Origin: an uncultured Desulfobacteraceae bacterium
GTDB lineage: Bacteria > Desulfobacterota > Desulfobacteria > Desulfobacterales > UBA5852
Direction: 5' to 3'
NCBI GenBank assembly: GCA_913060875.1
Contig: CAJXSL010000020.1
Location: 1-64,000, forward strand
DNA length: 64,000 bases
The position numbers and the translations under genes are program-made. Below, one piece after another: positions 42,573 to 51,826 of the stretch (its first letter is position 1; every line of letters begins with the position of its first letter). The notes beneath the pieces were generated by a model, which did no database searches, had not been told where the DNA came from, and saw only the letters and a list, made by a program, of their open reading frames with translations.

Positions 42573-43136
42573 ATGCGGAAAAATACGCTATTTTCGGTGG
42601 GGCTGGGCGGTGTTCTTTGCCTTGTAATGATGGTGGGATGCGCCAGGTCTATGGCTTTACCCGACTACGGACCGTTGCGTTCGGAAGTCGAGCAGCTTTA
42701 TCTAAACTACCATGAACTGAAGATCATTCACAGCAAGCTGCATGCTGCCGCACGAAAGCATATCGAAGCGCGTGGTGAACAGTTGGCGGAGATCCAGAGC
42801 GCGGCGCGTTTCATCGACCAGGCCAATCTTATCGCTTATTACCAGTGGGAACTGCTGTCCATTATCGAATACATTCGCGTGGAGCGCCGCTCGGACTATT
42901 TTACCCTTCGGGTCAAGGACATTGACGACGCACGTCAGAAATCGCGAGATTTGATCATGGCGGTCAAAGTTTACGATGCTTTCATCCGCGATCCAGAGGC
43001 CCTGACCCTTATTGCAAAGGGGATCGGTTATATCGAGCAGCATATCGCCGTTTATGACGCATTGCAGGCGCTGATGGCGCCGGAGGCCAACCCTCCGGCG
43101 GCGGCGCCTGCCGGGGGATGGTCGGAAACGCTCTGA
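42573..43136 (+). CDS. Lipoprotein of unknown function
   Basis: A 187-residue protein with a lipoprotein signal peptide (MRKNTLFSVGLGGVLCLVMM, then VGCARS; lipobox Cys at about 23). A helical, charged body of about 150 residues with coiled-coil character and a Pro/Ala-rich tail follows. No enzymatic motif is evident; it could be an envelope structural or chaperone-like protein. The ribosome-binding site is weak (CGGGACGG), but the signal peptide fixes the start at 42573. It begins 43 nt downstream of pgm. Confidence 0.65.
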   Translation: MRKNTLFSVGLGGVLCLVMMVGCARSMALPDYGPLRSEVEQLYLNYHELKIIHSKLHAAARKHIEARGEQLAEIQSAARFIDQANLIAYYQWELLSIIEYIRVERRSDYFTLRVKDIDDARQKSRDLIMAVKVYDAFIRDPEALTLIAKGIGYIEQHIAVYDALQALMAPEANPPAAAPAGGWSETL

Positions 43137-43319
43137 TCGGGTTGGCGGCGGCAGGGAAAAGGGATTCCGCGGTTTTTGCGAACGGCATGATTTCGTCTTG
43201 ACGGGTCATCGCGACTCATATAAAAGCGGCAAAAACCCAATGGATGGATTTCGCCATCTCCCTTGGGGATCCGGTTTCAAAACGAAAAATAGGCACGGTG
43301 GTGCCATGAGGTTTTTGCT

Positions 43320-43541
43320 ATGAAAAAGAAAGACAGGAATCGGTCGATAAGCGACCGCCAGCACGACGAGCGCGAATTGCGTCAGGAATTGCGCGCCATG
43401 GGCTATCGATTGACGGGGCAGGAAGCCTACGAGGATCTTCGCGCTTTGTTAAAAGAAGAGTTGAACCGACAATGGTTCCAGAGTGCCAGTCGTGGTAACG
43501 TTATCCGTCGCCGTCGAAAAACACCCGCCAACAGCCACTAA
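43320..43541 (+). CDS. Small basic protein of unknown function
   Basis: A 73-residue, very basic, probably helical protein (RQHDERELRQELRAMGYRLTGQEAYEDLRALLKEELNRQW) with a terminal RRRRK cluster. It resembles a small nucleic-acid-associated protein in composition, but I recognise no family. GAGG lies about 8 nt before the ATG. It is isolated between a lipoprotein gene and a convergent AMMECR1 gene. Confidence 0.5.
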   Translation: MKKKDRNRSISDRQHDERELRQELRAMGYRLTGQEAYEDLRALLKEELNRQWFQSASRGNVIRRRRKTPANSH

Positions 43542-43604
43542 AATCCTCCTAACCATCCCCGTTATGAGCTCGAAACAACCGTTTAAATGGTTCCCGCCGT
43601 GGGA

Positions 43605-44210
43605 TCAGTTCCCATCTTCCTCAAAGTACTGGACCTGATACGTCTCAACGTCGAGATGACTTTCCCGCCAGGCTTGGGCCGGTAGACCGGCCTTTAAGCA
43701 CAGGTGGGAAAGAAAATCCTGGCAGCGGGGAAGTTGCTTCCATACTTGGGGCAGAAAGGTGGCACTGGCGGCGCCTTTCCGCAGAATAACGCCGTCGATG
43801 CCAGGGCGCAGCCGGTCGATAAGCTCGTCGCCGTCGCCATAGGTCAGGGGCTCGGGAGGTGTCAGGACACTGACCTCGATGACGATTTGATCCAGTTCCT
43901 GCGCTTCCAACGGCGGAAATCGCGGATCATGGAAAGCGGCGTTGACGGCATTGCGGCGGACGTTTTCTTTTAGCGTGTCGGATGACGTCAGGGTCCCGAT
44001 GCAACCCCGCAGGTGGCCTTTTTTTTTCAGCGTAACAAAGGTGCCGCTCGGGCGGGCAAAAATGGGGGCCTGAAGTGCGGTTTCCACGCTATGGCGCTCA
44101 TCGTCCGGCAAGGGGTGCTTCAACTGATCGGCAATGATGGTTCGGGCCAGGCGAACCAGGCATCGCCCCTCATCGGGTGATAAGGGGGCGGCGGTGTTTT
44201 CAGTGGTCAT
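43605..44210 (-). CDS. AMMECR1-domain protein (AmmeMemoRadiSam protein A)
   Basis: This 201-residue protein carries the AMMECR1 fold, with the invariant GHLRGCIGTL at about residues 65-74, AFHDPRFPPLEAQELDQIVIEVSVLTPPEPL and GIDGVILRKGAASATFLPQVW. It is component A of the widespread AmmeMemoRadiSam set. The Memo and radical-SAM partners are not adjacent here. Its biochemical role is unknown. It lies downstream of a divergent polysaccharide deacetylase gene on the same strand, after a gap of 234 nt. Confidence 0.9.
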   Translation of the reverse strand: MTTENTAAPLSPDEGRCLVRLARTIIADQLKHPLPDDERHSVETALQAPIFARPSGTFVTLKKKGHLRGCIGTLTSSDTLKENVRRNAVNAAFHDPRFPPLEAQELDQIVIEVSVLTPPEPLTYGDGDELIDRLRPGIDGVILRKGAASATFLPQVWKQLPRCQDFLSHLCLKAGLPAQAWRESHLDVETYQVQYFEEDGN

Positions 44211-44444
44211 GATTCTTCCTTTTGGTTGGGTAGCGGGGCATTACGGGCAATGACCCGAGCGGTTCGTCATGGCATGTCTGCCTGGGTTGGCCAAGTGGCG
44301 TCTTCAATGGCAGGGATGCCATAATCTATAACGGTTTATGGCTTTCTTGTCGACACCCGATATTACGGGGAGTGGAGGGATTGGGCCATCGGCAGGGGGT
44401 GAATGTCTACAGCCGGCCATGGTCATGCGCCCAGTCTGAGGGCG

Positions 44445-45218
44445 TCAGGCGGATTTGGAAAGCAGGCGGGATACGGGGGTTAGGCATAGCGGTGTGTCCT
44501 GGACTTCGGACCAGAACAGCCGTAAGGCAGCTGCTGTCTCAGGGTAGGGATGCCCGATGGCGATGGCATGACCATATACCAGGGCCCGGTTCATGGCATT
44601 GTACAGGTTGTTGAGGATCGTCTGTGGGCAGCGCTTGTTGTCCAAAAATGTATCCCGGCGTCCGCTGGTCATGTGTAAACCACAGGCGGTGCGATAGGCC
44701 TTGGAGTGATGCGATGTCAGGCTGTCGATAAAAAACAGCCCCCGGCGTTTGATGGCCTGGAGGGCGTAGCTGATTTCTTCGCCATTGGAGGTGAAGCGTG
44801 ATCCCATATGATTGTTGACGCCCTTGGCAAACGGCACGGCCTTGATATTGGTGGCGAGGACCTTTTCGATATGAGGCGCGCTGTCCCCCACAAACAAGGC
44901 ACCGGGGCCGGGGTCCAAATGGCCGTCATAGGGTTCCATGGGTTGGTGCAAGAGGATTTCGTGACCCTGCGCATGAATGCGGCGGGCCAACTCTATCGAA
45001 TAGGGCAGGTGCGGCAGAATGGCAAACGTCAGGTTGGCATCGATATTCAGGAAGGATGCCGCGCGCCTGCGACTGTAACCGATATCATCAATAATGATGG
45101 CCATGCGGGCTTCACGGGGGTGTCGCCCCATGGCTTGGGCATTTGCAAAAGGGGACAGCCCCGCGGTGCTGGAAAGGGTCCAGAACAGCGATTTTAAAAG
45201 AAACGTTCGACGATCCAT
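44445..45218 (-). CDS. Divergent polysaccharide deacetylase family protein
   Basis: This protein of 257 residues (NodB-like fold, divergent polysaccharide deacetylase family, Pfam PF04748) starts with an N-terminal export signal (RRTFLLKSLFWTLSSTAGLSPFANA). The catalytic core follows: MAIIIDDIGYS (Asp pair), HEILLHQPMEP (His), GVNNHMGSRFT and GHAIAIGHPYPET. Members act on cell-wall or capsule polysaccharides in the periplasm. I place the start at 45218, since the signal peptide begins there. The longer frame to 45383 crosses a plausible promoter. The double-Arg start could suggest Tat export, but the FLK context is weak. Confidence 0.87.
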   Translation of the reverse strand: MDRRTFLLKSLFWTLSSTAGLSPFANAQAMGRHPREARMAIIIDDIGYSRRRAASFLNIDANLTFAILPHLPYSIELARRIHAQGHEILLHQPMEPYDGHLDPGPGALFVGDSAPHIEKVLATNIKAVPFAKGVNNHMGSRFTSNGEEISYALQAIKRRGLFFIDSLTSHHSKAYRTACGLHMTSGRRDTFLDNKRCPQTILNNLYNAMNRALVYGHAIAIGHPYPETAAALRLFWSEVQDTPLCLTPVSRLLSKSA

Positions 45219-45306
45219 GCCATTTCCCAGAAGAGATGCGCCCCGCTTGCGATAGCGTTTCTTTTTACCGTATGCGGCCTTCTTTAATAAGGAAGTTTTG
45301 ATCAGG

Positions 45307-45335
45307 CATATACAATTTATTGGGTTCCTCGTCAA
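45307..45335 (-). promoter_or_regulatory. Putative promoter of the deacetylase gene
   Basis: On the minus strand TTGACG (45335-45330), a 17-nt spacer and TATATG (45312-45307) resemble a sigma-70 promoter about 90 nt before the start codon at 45218. Confidence 0.4.
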
Positions 45336-45470
45336 GAAAAATACTATATATTGTGAATTGCCGGGGCATGAATGGTGTCGCATGTCCCTTGAATCTCAGA
45401 GGTTTCTCTGGTAGACGGACCAGAGATCGCGTTTTGTCTTTATCTTTTATTCCACCCGATAGGAGGTATT

Positions 45471-46505
45471 ATGCGCCGAGTCGCCGTAGTGGGCGCCACC
45501 GGCTATGCCGGAGCGGAACTGGTGCGGATTCTGATCGGACATCCGAATGTCACCCTTACGACGGTTACATCCCGTCAATTCGCCGGTCACTCTTTCGCGA
45601 CGATTTATCCCGCTTTGGCCGGTCTGACGGATCTGGTTTGTGAAGAATACGCAATTGAGCGTATCAAGACCGTGGCTGATATGGTTTTCTTGGCGTTGCC
45701 GCACCAGGTTCCCATGAATATCGTGCCCGAACTGCTGGATGCCGGTCTGCGTGTTATCGATCTGTCGGCCGATTTCAGGTTTACCGACGTGCATCGCTAC
45801 GAGGCGGCCTATCAACCGCACGCGGCACCGGAATTGCTGGCGCAGGCTGTTTATGGCCTCAGTGAAGTGCATGCCGATCTTATCCGGGACGCCCGGTTGA
45901 TTGGAAACCCTGGTTGCTATCCGACGAGTGTGCTGTTGCCTTTGATGCCGTTGATTCGGCAGGGTCTTGTGTCGCCGGCCCATTTGGTGGCCGACGCCAA
46001 ATCCGGTGTCAGCGGTGCCGGTCGGAGCCCGAGCCTCGCGACCCATTTTTGTGAGGTAACCGAATCTTTCAAAGCCTACAAAGTCGCAGCGCATCGCCAT
46101 AATCCCGAAATGGATGAGCTTTTGAGCCTGGCAGCGGGATATGACGTACACCTCACTTTCGTTCCCCATTTGCTGCCCATGAGCCGGGGCATGCTGACGA
46201 CATGCTATGCGCAGACGATGCCTTCCGTGGATGCCGAAAGCATCGCGGCATGTTTGGAAGACGCCTATGGCGCATGTCCTTTCGTAAGGCTCTGCCATGA
46301 CCGAATGCCTGATACACGTAATGTGCGGGGGACCAATTTCATCGATATCGGGTTCCAGTTGGACGAGGCCGGGGGAACATTGATTCTGATAGCGGCCATC
46401 GACAATTTGGTCAAAGGTGCGGCCGGTCAAGCTGTTCAAAACATGAATCTGATATTTGGTTTTGATGAAACGGCGGGGTTAGTGCCGGTTCCGTTTCCTC
46501 TTTGA
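45471..46505 (+). CDS. argC: N-acetyl-gamma-glutamyl-phosphate reductase
   Basis: A 344-residue enzyme of the arginine pathway that reduces N-acetylglutamyl phosphate to the semialdehyde with NADPH. The N-terminal dinucleotide fold has VAVVGATGYAGAELVRIL, the catalytic Cys lies in GNPGCYPTSVLLPL (about 147-160), and GVSGAGRSP and the HRHNPEM segment are typical of ArgC. GGAGG precedes the ATG. No other arg gene is adjacent. In this family of bacteria argC often stands near secA and an argJ gene, but argJ is not in this stretch. Confidence 0.93.
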   Translation: MRRVAVVGATGYAGAELVRILIGHPNVTLTTVTSRQFAGHSFATIYPALAGLTDLVCEEYAIERIKTVADMVFLALPHQVPMNIVPELLDAGLRVIDLSADFRFTDVHRYEAAYQPHAAPELLAQAVYGLSEVHADLIRDARLIGNPGCYPTSVLLPLMPLIRQGLVSPAHLVADAKSGVSGAGRSPSLATHFCEVTESFKAYKVAAHRHNPEMDELLSLAAGYDVHLTFVPHLLPMSRGMLTTCYAQTMPSVDAESIAACLEDAYGACPFVRLCHDRMPDTRNVRGTNFIDIGFQLDEAGGTLILIAAIDNLVKGAAGQAVQNMNLIFGFDETAGLVPVPFPL

Positions 46506-46539
46506 GGCCAGGAAAATAGCGGTGTAATGTTTTGAATTC

Positions 46540-46568
46540 TTGACAAAATTGCATTGATTAAATAGACA
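46540..46568 (+). promoter_or_regulatory. Putative sigma-70 promoter of folD
   Basis: A perfect -35 TTGACA (46540-46545) is followed after 17 nt by TAGACA (46563-46568), a poor -10. The region is AT-rich and lies about 80 nt before folD. Confidence 0.35.
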
Positions 46569-46646
46569 CTGAGGGCGTTAGCAGTCCACATTTACCCTGC
46601 GGGGTATTCACACATTCTATATTCAATTGGCGAAAGGAGAACAAAC

Positions 46647-47555
46647 ATGACAGCCAAGCTGATCAAGGGGACCGAGATCCGCGAGCAAATCCTCGAGGAA
46701 ATCACGGCCGAAGTCGCTGAAATTAAGGAAAAACATGGTGTTGTGCCCGGTTTGGTGACCATTCTGGTAGGAGAGAATCCAGCGTCCATCTCCTATGTTA
46801 CACTGAAAATAAAAACAGCCCATCGGGTCGGTTTCAAAGAAATTCAGGATACCCAACCGGTGGACATCTCCGAAGAAGATCTCTTGGCTTTGATCGACAA
46901 ATACAACAAAGACGATTCCATCAATGGCATTCTCGTCCAGTTGCCCCTTCCCAAGCATGTCGATGAGAAAAAGGTGCTCAATGCCATCGATCCTGACAAG
47001 GATGTGGACGGTTTCCACCCGGTCAACGTTGGGCGTCTGATGATCGGCGGCAAAGAAGTCAAATTTCCGCCCTGTACGCCGGCGGGTATTCAGGAAATGA
47101 TTGTACGGGCTGGGGTGGATACCAAAGGGGCGGAAGTTGTCGTGGTTGGCCGCTCCAACATTGTGGGAAAACCTATTGCCAACATGATGCTCCAGAAGGG
47201 CGAAGGGGCGAACTCCACCGTCACAATCGTGCATACCGGCACAAAAGATCTAAAGGCCCATTGCCAGCGTGCCGATATATTGATTGTCGCAGCGGGCGTA
47301 CCGGGCTTGGTCAAACCGGAGTGGATCAAACCGGGGGCATGCGTCATCGATGTGGGTGTGAATCGGGTTGGTGAAAAAATCAGCGAGAAAACCGGCAAGA
47401 AAATTGCCATTCTCCAAGGCGATGTGGATTTCGATGCCGCCAAGGAAATTGCCGGTTCGATTACCCCGGTACCGGGCGGAGTTGGTCCCATGACCATCAC
47501 CATGCTGATGAAAAACACATTAAAAAGCTTGAAATTTAAGCTGGGATTGATGTAG
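46647..47555 (+). CDS. folD: Bifunctional methylene-THF dehydrogenase / methenyl-THF cyclohydrolase
   Basis: A 302-residue FolD with the substrate-binding Tyr/Lys region SISYVTLKIKTAHRVGF, the GILVQLPLPKHV signature and DKDVDGFHPVNVGRL. The NADP-binding GRSNIVGKPIANMML and the C-terminal PVPGGVGPMTITMLMKNT also fit. It interconverts 5,10-methylene-THF and 10-formyl-THF, both for purine synthesis and, in many sulfate reducers, for the Wood-Ljungdahl C1 pathway. AAAGGAG lies 6 nt before the ATG. A hairpin directly follows the stop, and then a riboswitch for the next gene. Confidence 0.95.
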   Translation: MTAKLIKGTEIREQILEEITAEVAEIKEKHGVVPGLVTILVGENPASISYVTLKIKTAHRVGFKEIQDTQPVDISEEDLLALIDKYNKDDSINGILVQLPLPKHVDEKKVLNAIDPDKDVDGFHPVNVGRLMIGGKEVKFPPCTPAGIQEMIVRAGVDTKGAEVVVVGRSNIVGKPIANMMLQKGEGANSTVTIVHTGTKDLKAHCQRADILIVAAGVPGLVKPEWIKPGACVIDVGVNRVGEKISEKTGKKIAILQGDVDFDAAKEIAGSITPVPGGVGPMTITMLMKNTLKSLKFKLGLM

Positions 47556-47559
47556 TATT

Positions 47560-47603
47560 GTCATTATCGGAAATCCGCAATGGTTTCGGGGTCCGATAGT
47601 GAC
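47560..47603 (+). terminator. Hairpin after folD
   Basis: GTCATTATCGGA (47560-47571) pairs with TCCGATAGTGAC (47592-47603), 12 positions with one G-T wobble. It starts 4 nt after the folD stop codon. No T tract follows, so it may protect the folD mRNA end or separate it from the riboswitch transcript, and need not be a true terminator. Confidence 0.45.
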
Positions 47604-47723
47604 ATTGAAACGTTACCATTGAGGTATAACCACGAAAAGGCAAACCCGCTGAAAAACGGGGACGCACAGCCACGGGTCTAAAGCTGAGAGGCCAGGACAG
47701 CCGGGTCACCGAAGGTTTCAATG
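47603..47723 (+). ncRNA. Cyclic di-GMP-I riboswitch aptamer (GEMM-I)
   Basis: The conserved GEMM-I core is present: AAGGCAAACC (47637-47646), a stem with a GAAA tetraloop, GGGGACGCACAGCC (47658-47671), the receptor side GGGTCTAAAGC and the closing AGCCGGGTCACCGAAGG (47699-47715). CATTGAAAC (47603-47611) is exactly complementary to GTTTCAATG (47715-47723) and extends P1. At the position equivalent to G20 of the Vibrio Vc2 aptamer the base is G, which favours cyclic di-GMP over the cyclic AMP-GMP bound by Geobacter-type variants with A. It lies upstream of a terminator and an M23 peptidase gene. Confidence 0.9.
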
Positions 47724-47725
47724 AC

Positions 47726-47763
47726 AACGCCTTCGGGGTGCAAGCGCCGAGGGCGTTTTTTTT
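47726..47763 (+). terminator. Riboswitch-controlled intrinsic terminator
   Basis: AACGCCTTCGG (47726-47736) pairs with CCGAGGGCGTT (47747-47757), 11 bp with one wobble, followed by a run of eight T (47756-47763). The aptamer end CACCGAAGG (47707-47715) can pair instead with CCTTCGGGGTG (47730-47740), forming an antiterminator. The design predicts that ligand binding frees the terminator and switches the downstream gene off. Confidence 0.88.
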
Positions 47764-47990
47764 AACGCCACGTGACCTGAAAGATTCGATGACGACCGAT
47801 GGCGACGAGCGGTACCATTAGGCGTTCAAAGAGGCTGCCGTAGACATCTTGACAGCCGGGGCTGTAAATGGCATCATACTTAAATTATACAGAATACCCG
47901 AATGTGTCCGGTAGCCCGATAAACCTGAACAGGCCCGTCGATGCTGGCAGATCGACCGGGCAAATCGACTGAGAATGTGGCAGGGTGATC

Positions 47991-48917
47991 ATGCGAAACA
48001 GAATTACATTCATTCTCCTTAGTGGCAATGGGTCACGTATCCGCCAGTTTTCTTCGAGTAAACTGGCCCTGGCAGCAGGCGCTGTGCTCAGTATCGCCGT
48101 TTTGACAGGGATCGGATGGCTGGTTCAGGACTATTTGAGCCTGAAAAATACAGCCGCCCAAGTGGCCGTGCTCAATGACAAGGTGACATCCCGGGATGCT
48201 GAGATTGTCCACCAGAAGCGTCAGATTGAATGTTTTGCAAATGAAATCAATCAGCTTAAAATGAATCTGGTTGCGTTGGATTCGTTTGAAAAGAAGATTC
48301 GTGTGATTGCGAATCTCGAAAAAGCTGCGGAGGAGGACAACCTCTTCGGTGTCGGCGGTGCCACACCTGAGGACTTGGACACAGGCTTACTCTTGCGGCG
48401 CGACCAATCCGATCTGATTCGGTCGATGCATGACCAGATCGAACAACTCGAGGGGGCGTCGTTCAATCAGGAGCAGGATTTTTCATCGCTATTGGGGCAG
48501 TTGAAAGAAAAGAAGAACCTGCTGGCCTGCACGCCGTCTATCCGCCCGGCCAAGGGGTGGATTTCATCGGGGTTCGGTTACCGGATTTCACCGTTTACCG
48601 GACGAAGGGAACTCCACGCCGCCTTTGACATTGCCAACCGTGAAGGAAGTCCCATTATTGCCCCGGCCAATGGCGTCGTGACCTACGCCAAAAAGAAGGG
48701 GCTTTACGGCAATCTGCTGATTATTGATCACGGCTACGGTCTCGTTACGCGCTATGGCCACCTAAAAAGTTTTGAAGTCAAGCGAGGGGCAAAGGTCAAA
48801 AGAGGCGATGTTGTTGCCAAAATGGGCAATACAGGGCGCAGCACCGGTCCGCATGTCCATTACGAGGTCCGTTTGAACGGCGTGCCCGTGAGCCCTGAAA
48901 AATACATTCTCAACTAA
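47991..48917 (+). CDS. M23 family metallopeptidase (murein endopeptidase-like)
   Basis: The protein has about 308 residues. An N-terminal membrane anchor or uncleaved signal (LALAAGAVLSIAVLTGIGWLV, about residues 24-44) is followed by a coiled-coil region (about 50-170) and a C-terminal LytM/peptidase-M23 domain. In that domain HAAFDIANREGSPIIA gives the HxxxD zinc motif and TGPHVHYEVRL the HxH motif. It probably cleaves peptidoglycan cross-links or activates amidases in the periplasm. ATG at 47991 is preferred over a GTG at 47985. About 230 nt of leader carry the c-di-GMP riboswitch and terminator. secA follows. Confidence 0.9.
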   Translation: MRNRITFILLSGNGSRIRQFSSSKLALAAGAVLSIAVLTGIGWLVQDYLSLKNTAAQVAVLNDKVTSRDAEIVHQKRQIECFANEINQLKMNLVALDSFEKKIRVIANLEKAAEEDNLFGVGGATPEDLDTGLLLRRDQSDLIRSMHDQIEQLEGASFNQEQDFSSLLGQLKEKKNLLACTPSIRPAKGWISSGFGYRISPFTGRRELHAAFDIANREGSPIIAPANGVVTYAKKKGLYGNLLIIDHGYGLVTRYGHLKSFEVKRGAKVKRGDVVAKMGNTGRSTGPHVHYEVRLNGVPVSPEKYILN

Positions 48918-48950
48918 AAAAAATCGTCGTAACAACGGGGTATGGCTCAT

Positions 48951-49002
48951 GCCGGATGGGGACGTAGGACCACCGCGCAAGGGAATGCCCCGTCGGCTTT
49001 TT
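48951..49002 (+). terminator. Intrinsic terminator after the M23 gene
   Basis: GCCGGATGGGG (48951-48961) pairs with CCCCGTCGGC (48988-48997), with one bulged base and one wobble, across a 26-nt loop. Five T follow (48998-49002). Confidence 0.5.
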
Positions 49003-49294
49003 AGGGGCCCGCATCGGTCCGATGACATCGTGTCGGGACCGGGGATCCTCCGCGCATGGCGCCCATCGTCAGCCCTTTCCTTACCTATGGTCATTCTTAG
49101 CAGCAATGCCATCATACCGGCGTAAGTATTATGTTGCGGCACCCCGTCAAAAGCGCGATGGTTGGCTAAACATTTCATCCGTTGATTGCGGCACCTTAAA
49201 CACCGTTGAGCGAGTTGACATCGTCCGGGGGGCAGAGTAAGGGAGTCAGCAACGGCAATGGCTTCGCCTCAACAGAAAGGAAACGCGTACCCTC
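49003..49294 (+). other. secA leader region
   Basis: About 290 nt without a convincing gene. TTGACA occurs at about 49217-49222, but the -10 at the expected distance is poor. No known RNA family is recognised. The region probably holds the secA promoter and leader. Confidence 0.35.
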
Positions 49295-51826
49295 ATGGTG
49301 GGACAGTTTTTAACCAAAATATTCGGTAGTCAGAACGAACGGATTCTCAAAAAAATGAATCCTGTGGTGGACCGCATCAATCAGTTGGAAGGCGGTCTCA
49401 AATCTCTTGATGACGATGCCCTGCGGGCCATTACCGGTGATTTGAAAAAGCGCTTCGCCAATGAGGAACCGCTGGATGATCTTTTGCCCGAGGCTTTTGC
49501 GCTTGTTCGGGAAGCCTCGGCCAGAACGCTAAACATGCGGCATTTCGACTGTCAGTTGATCGGCGGTATGGTTTTGCATGACGGCAAGATATCGGAAATG
49601 AAAACCGGTGAGGGTAAAACCCTTGTGGCAACACTGCCGGCCTACCTGAACGCTCTCACCGGGCGAGGGGTTCACGTGATTACCGTGAATGACTACCTGG
49701 CGCGCCGCGATGCCGAATGGATGGGGCAAATATACCGGTTTTTAGGCCTTGAGGTCGGCTGCATCGTGCACGGTCTCGATGACGCCGAACGCCAGGCCGC
49801 CTACGGCGCTGACATCACTTACGGCACCAACAACGAGTTCGGGTTCGATTACCTGCGCGACAACATGAAGTTTCAGAAGGACGGGCTTGTTCAGCGGGAA
49901 CTCCATTTTGCCATTGTGGACGAAGTGGACAGCATTTTGGTTGACGAAGCGCGGACGCCGTTGATTATTTCCGGACCGGCTGAGAAATCGACCCAGCTTT
50001 ACTACCATGTGAATGGCGTCATACCGCAGATGAAAAAGGAGGCGGACTTCACGATCGACGAGAAGGCCCGCAGCGTCTCCCTTACCGAAGAAGGGGTGGC
50101 GCATGCCGAAAGGCTGTTGAAGGTCGAAAACCTTTATGACCCCAAAAACATTGATTTGCTCCACCATGTCCAACAGGCATTGAAAGCGCATACCCTGTTC
50201 AAGCGGGACGTCGATTATATCGTCAAAAATGGTGAAGTCATTATCGTGGACGAATTCACCGGGCGGCTGATGCCGGGCCGGCGCTATAGTGAGGGGCTGC
50301 ACCAGGCCCTGGAAGCCAAAGAAAATGTGCGGATCGAAAATGAAAACCAGACCCTGGCCTCGATCACTTTCCAGAACTATTTCCGGATGTATGACAAACT
50401 TGCGGGAATGACCGGTACGGCCGATACCGAGGCTGCGGAATTCAAAAAAACGTACGACCTGGACGTGGTCGTTATTCCCACCAACCAACCCATGGTCCGT
50501 AAAGATTTCTCGGATGTCATCTATAAAACCCGCAAAGAGAAATTCGAGGCGGCCCTGGAAGAGATCATGGAATGCCACGCCAATGGCCAGCCGGTTCTGG
50601 TGGGGACGATTTCCATCGACGTGTCCGAGAGTTTCAGTAAAAAACTAAAAAAACGGGGTGTTCCTCATACCGTATTGAATGCCAAGAATCACGAAAAAGA
50701 GGCTGAAATCATTTCCCAGGCCGGGCAGAAGGGGGGGGTCACCATATCCACCAATATGGCCGGCCGCGGTACCGATATTGTCCTGGGGGAAGGCGTTACC
50801 GATCTTGGGGGGTTGCACATCATCGGAACAGAGCGGCATGAAAGCCGCCGGATCGACAACCAGCTGCGAGGGCGCTCCGGACGTCAGGGAGACCCGGGGT
50901 CGAGTCGCTTTTACCTGGCCCTGGAGGATGACTTGCTGCGCATTTTCGGCGGTGAGCGCATCACCTCCATCATGAACAAACTCGGCATGGAAGAGGGGGA
51001 GCCCATCGAGAATGCGCTTATTACCCGGGCGATCGAAAATGCCCAATCCAAGGTCGAAGGGCATAACTTCGAAATTCGAAAGCAGTTGCTGGAATACGAT
51101 GACGTCATGAACCAGCAGCGCGAGGTGATTTACCAGCAGCGCCGCGAGATCCTTACCGGTGAAGACCTGAGAGCCACCATCGAGACCATTATCAGTGAAA
51201 TGGCCGGCAATCTGGCGGCGGAATATGCGGACGAGCGTTCGCATCCCGAGGAATGGGGCTGGGACGGCCTGGGCGAACGCATCACCAAACAGTTCAACTT
51301 CCGTTTCGACACCCCGGATGCCGATACCCAGGATGGGTTGAATGCCGATGGGCTGGCCCAGTACATCGAAGATGCCGCTATTGCCGCTTACCGGTTGCGC
51401 GAGGCTACCATCGGGGCGGACAACATGCGCGCCCTTGAACGGCATATCATGCTGATGACCGTGGACAGCCTTTGGAAGGACCATCTCCTGAGCATGGATC
51501 ATCTCAAGGAGGGCATCGGCCTGCGCGGCTATGCCCAGCAGAACCCTCTCATCGTTTACAAGAAAGAGGGGTTTGAGATGTTTCAGGATATGATCGAGCG
51601 CATCAAGGAAGAAACCGTTGGGATTCTTTTCCGGGTTCAATTGGCCGAATCGGAACCGGTGGAACAACTGCGTCGGCCAACTGAGCAGAAGATGGTGTTT
51701 TCAGGTGGCGGCGACAGCCCACCCCCTAAAAAACAGCCCGTGCGCAAGTCCGATAAAAAAGTCGGCCGCAATGCCCCCTGTCCCTGTGGCAGTGGAAAGA
51801 AATACAAACATTGCTGCGGCCGCTAG
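49295..51826 (+). CDS. secA: Preprotein translocase ATPase SecA
   Basis: An 843-residue SecA. NBD1 has [14 protein letters not shown] (Walker A region) and [23 protein letters not shown] (DEAD-type Walker B). The peptide-crosslinking domain and NBD2 follow ([41 protein letters not shown]). The C-terminal zinc tail is [15 protein letters not shown]. It powers Sec-dependent export across the inner membrane and binds SecB through the zinc tail. The length is normal. The order M23 peptidase - secA is common in Desulfobacterota. Confidence 0.97.
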   Translation: MVGQFLTKIFGSQNERILKKMNPVVDRINQLEGGLKSLDDDALRAITGDLKKRFANEEPLDDLLPEAFALVREASARTLNMRHFDCQLIGGMVLHDGKISEMKTGEGKTLVATLPAYLNALTGRGVHVITVNDYLARRDAEWMGQIYRFLGLEVGCIVHGLDDAERQAAYGADITYGTNNEFGFDYLRDNMKFQKDGLVQRELHFAIVDEVDSILVDEARTPLIISGPAEKSTQLYYHVNGVIPQMKKEADFTIDEKARSVSLTEEGVAHAERLLKVENLYDPKNIDLLHHVQQALKAHTLFKRDVDYIVKNGEVIIVDEFTGRLMPGRRYSEGLHQALEAKENVRIENENQTLASITFQNYFRMYDKLAGMTGTADTEAAEFKKTYDLDVVVIPTNQPMVRKDFSDVIYKTRKEKFEAALEEIMECHANGQPVLVGTISIDVSESFSKKLKKRGVPHTVLNAKNHEKEAEIISQAGQKGGVTISTNMAGRGTDIVLGEGVTDLGGLHIIGTERHESRRIDNQLRGRSGRQGDPGSSRFYLALEDDLLRIFGGERITSIMNKLGMEEGEPIENALITRAIENAQSKVEGHNFEIRKQLLEYDDVMNQQREVIYQQRREILTGEDLRATIETIISEMAGNLAAEYADERSHPEEWGWDGLGERITKQFNFRFDTPDADTQDGLNADGLAQYIEDAAIAAYRLREATIGADNMRALERHIMLMTVDSLWKDHLLSMDHLKEGIGLRGYAQQNPLIVYKKEGFEMFQDMIERIKEETVGILFRVQLAESEPVEQLRRPTEQKMVFSGGGDSPPPKKQPVRKSDKKVGRNAPCPCGSGKKYKHCCGR

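Noticed and set aside
47603-47723. cGAMP-specific GEMM-Ib riboswitch
   Set aside because: The specificity position is G, not A, in my alignment to the Vc2 aptamer, so c-di-GMP is favoured.
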